A stretch of DNA of 6,385 nt, from the NCBI GenBank assembly GCA_001798455.1, contig MGSI01000104.1:1-6385 (forward strand). The letters are read 5' to 3'. Positions 6,129 to 6,385 of this stretch are shown here, one piece after another. Position numbers and translations under genes: made by a program. The notes beneath the pieces were generated by a model. The model searched no databases. It was not told where the DNA came from and saw only the letters and a list, made by a program, of their open reading frames with translations. The first letter of the stretch is position 1. Each line of letters opens with the position of its first letter. The stretch comes from Deltaproteobacteria bacterium RIFCSPLOWO2_02_FULL_57_26. Lineage in GTDB: Bacteria > Desulfobacterota > Binatia > UBA9968.

Positions 6129-6299
6129 TCAGGCGGCGGCCTGCTGGGGTTGATGCTGAATGCGCTTGGGTTTCTCCTTACGAACGCCGTCGACAAACTT
6201 CACGCCCGCGACCAGCTCGCCGAGCGACTGCAAGCCGCGTAATCGTGTCCAACGATTTTCGGCGCTCATAGGGAGCTTAGGGAGAAAAATGTACCGGGA
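6129..6299 (-). pseudogene. C-terminal fragment of an IS256/mutator-type transposase
   Basis: Read leftwards, about 55 codons end at the TGA at 6131-6129 and encode LPMSAENRWTRLRGL, then SLGELVAGVKFVDGVRKEK, then a QPQQAAA tail. The pattern SA-x-x-RW-x-x-LRG followed by GVKFxDG and an alanine-rich end is what I remember of IS256-family transposase C-termini. A full protein would be about 400 residues, and the DDE catalytic residues would lie upstream. Here the frame instead runs into antisense Mut7-C sequence near 6300-6313, so the element is truncated and inactive. The exact breakpoint is not visible. Family assignment is from memory of motifs and is moderately sure. Confidence 0.65.
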
Positions 6300-6312
6300 G
6301 TCTTTTCTCGCC

Positions 6313-6385
6313 TTTCCACGCAGGAGAAGTTCTCCGTCTGTCCCGTGTCCCGCCGGCTCTATTGGCCCGCCACCCACCAGCAGAA
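6313..6385 (+). pseudogene. decayed second copy of the Mut7-C gene tail (runs off right edge)
   Basis: This segment matches 5398-5470 at 64 of 73 bases. In the Mut7-C frame it reads STQEKFSVCPVSRRLYWPAT, against STHEKLSFCPMCHRLYWPAT in the intact gene. The second cysteine of the zinc knuckle has become serine (TGC to TCC at 6348-6350). Six of the nine differences change an amino acid, and the homology stops abruptly on its left with no start codon or N-terminal domain. It is a gene relic. It may continue beyond the window. Confidence 0.8.

Overview
The window looks like a piece of chromosome from a GC-rich, uncultured-type Gram-negative bacterium. The evidence is an F420-type luciferase-like oxidoreductase, a small membrane protein with a WERAAF/EKGGW core that I remember from soil and subsurface proteobacteria-like and Rokubacteria/NC10-like genomes, and Mut7-C and transglutaminase proteins typical of large environmental genomes. 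This placement is an inference from gene content; there is no rRNA, tRNA or taxonomic marker here.

Positions 1-5021 are read leftwards. In transcription order they hold a membrane-anchored transglutaminase-like protein (5021-3519), an ABC ATPase (3517-2783) one base after it, a 563-residue polytopic ABC permease (2708-1017), an alpha/beta hydrolase of the carboxylesterase/phospholipase type (888-220), and the first 68 codons of an F420/LLM-family oxidoreductase (205 to the left edge). The ATPase and permease should form one exporter. The transglutaminase is tightly coupled to it and probably works with it at the membrane or in the periplasm. The hydrolase and oxidoreductase may be a separate two-gene unit. 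A 74-base stretch of only 16% GC, made partly of 7-base GAATNNN units, sits between the ATPase and permease genes.

Positions 5055-6090 are read rightwards: a Mut7-C RNase-domain protein with a zinc ribbon, diverging from the transglutaminase across 33 bases; then 226 bases holding a promoter-like site with an inverted repeat inside it and a hairpin touching a strong Shine-Dalgarno; then a 116-residue single-span membrane protein of unknown function.

Positions 6091-6385 are degraded DNA: the C-terminal end of an IS256/mutator-type transposase on the minus strand, abutting a 73-base, 88%-identical second copy of the tail of the Mut7-C gene in which one zinc-ligand cysteine codon has become serine. 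The window ends inside that copy. No CRISPR array, tRNA, rRNA or intact mobile element was found. The best candidates for something undescribed are the transglutaminase-ABC exporter unit and the small membrane protein with its operator-like upstream region.
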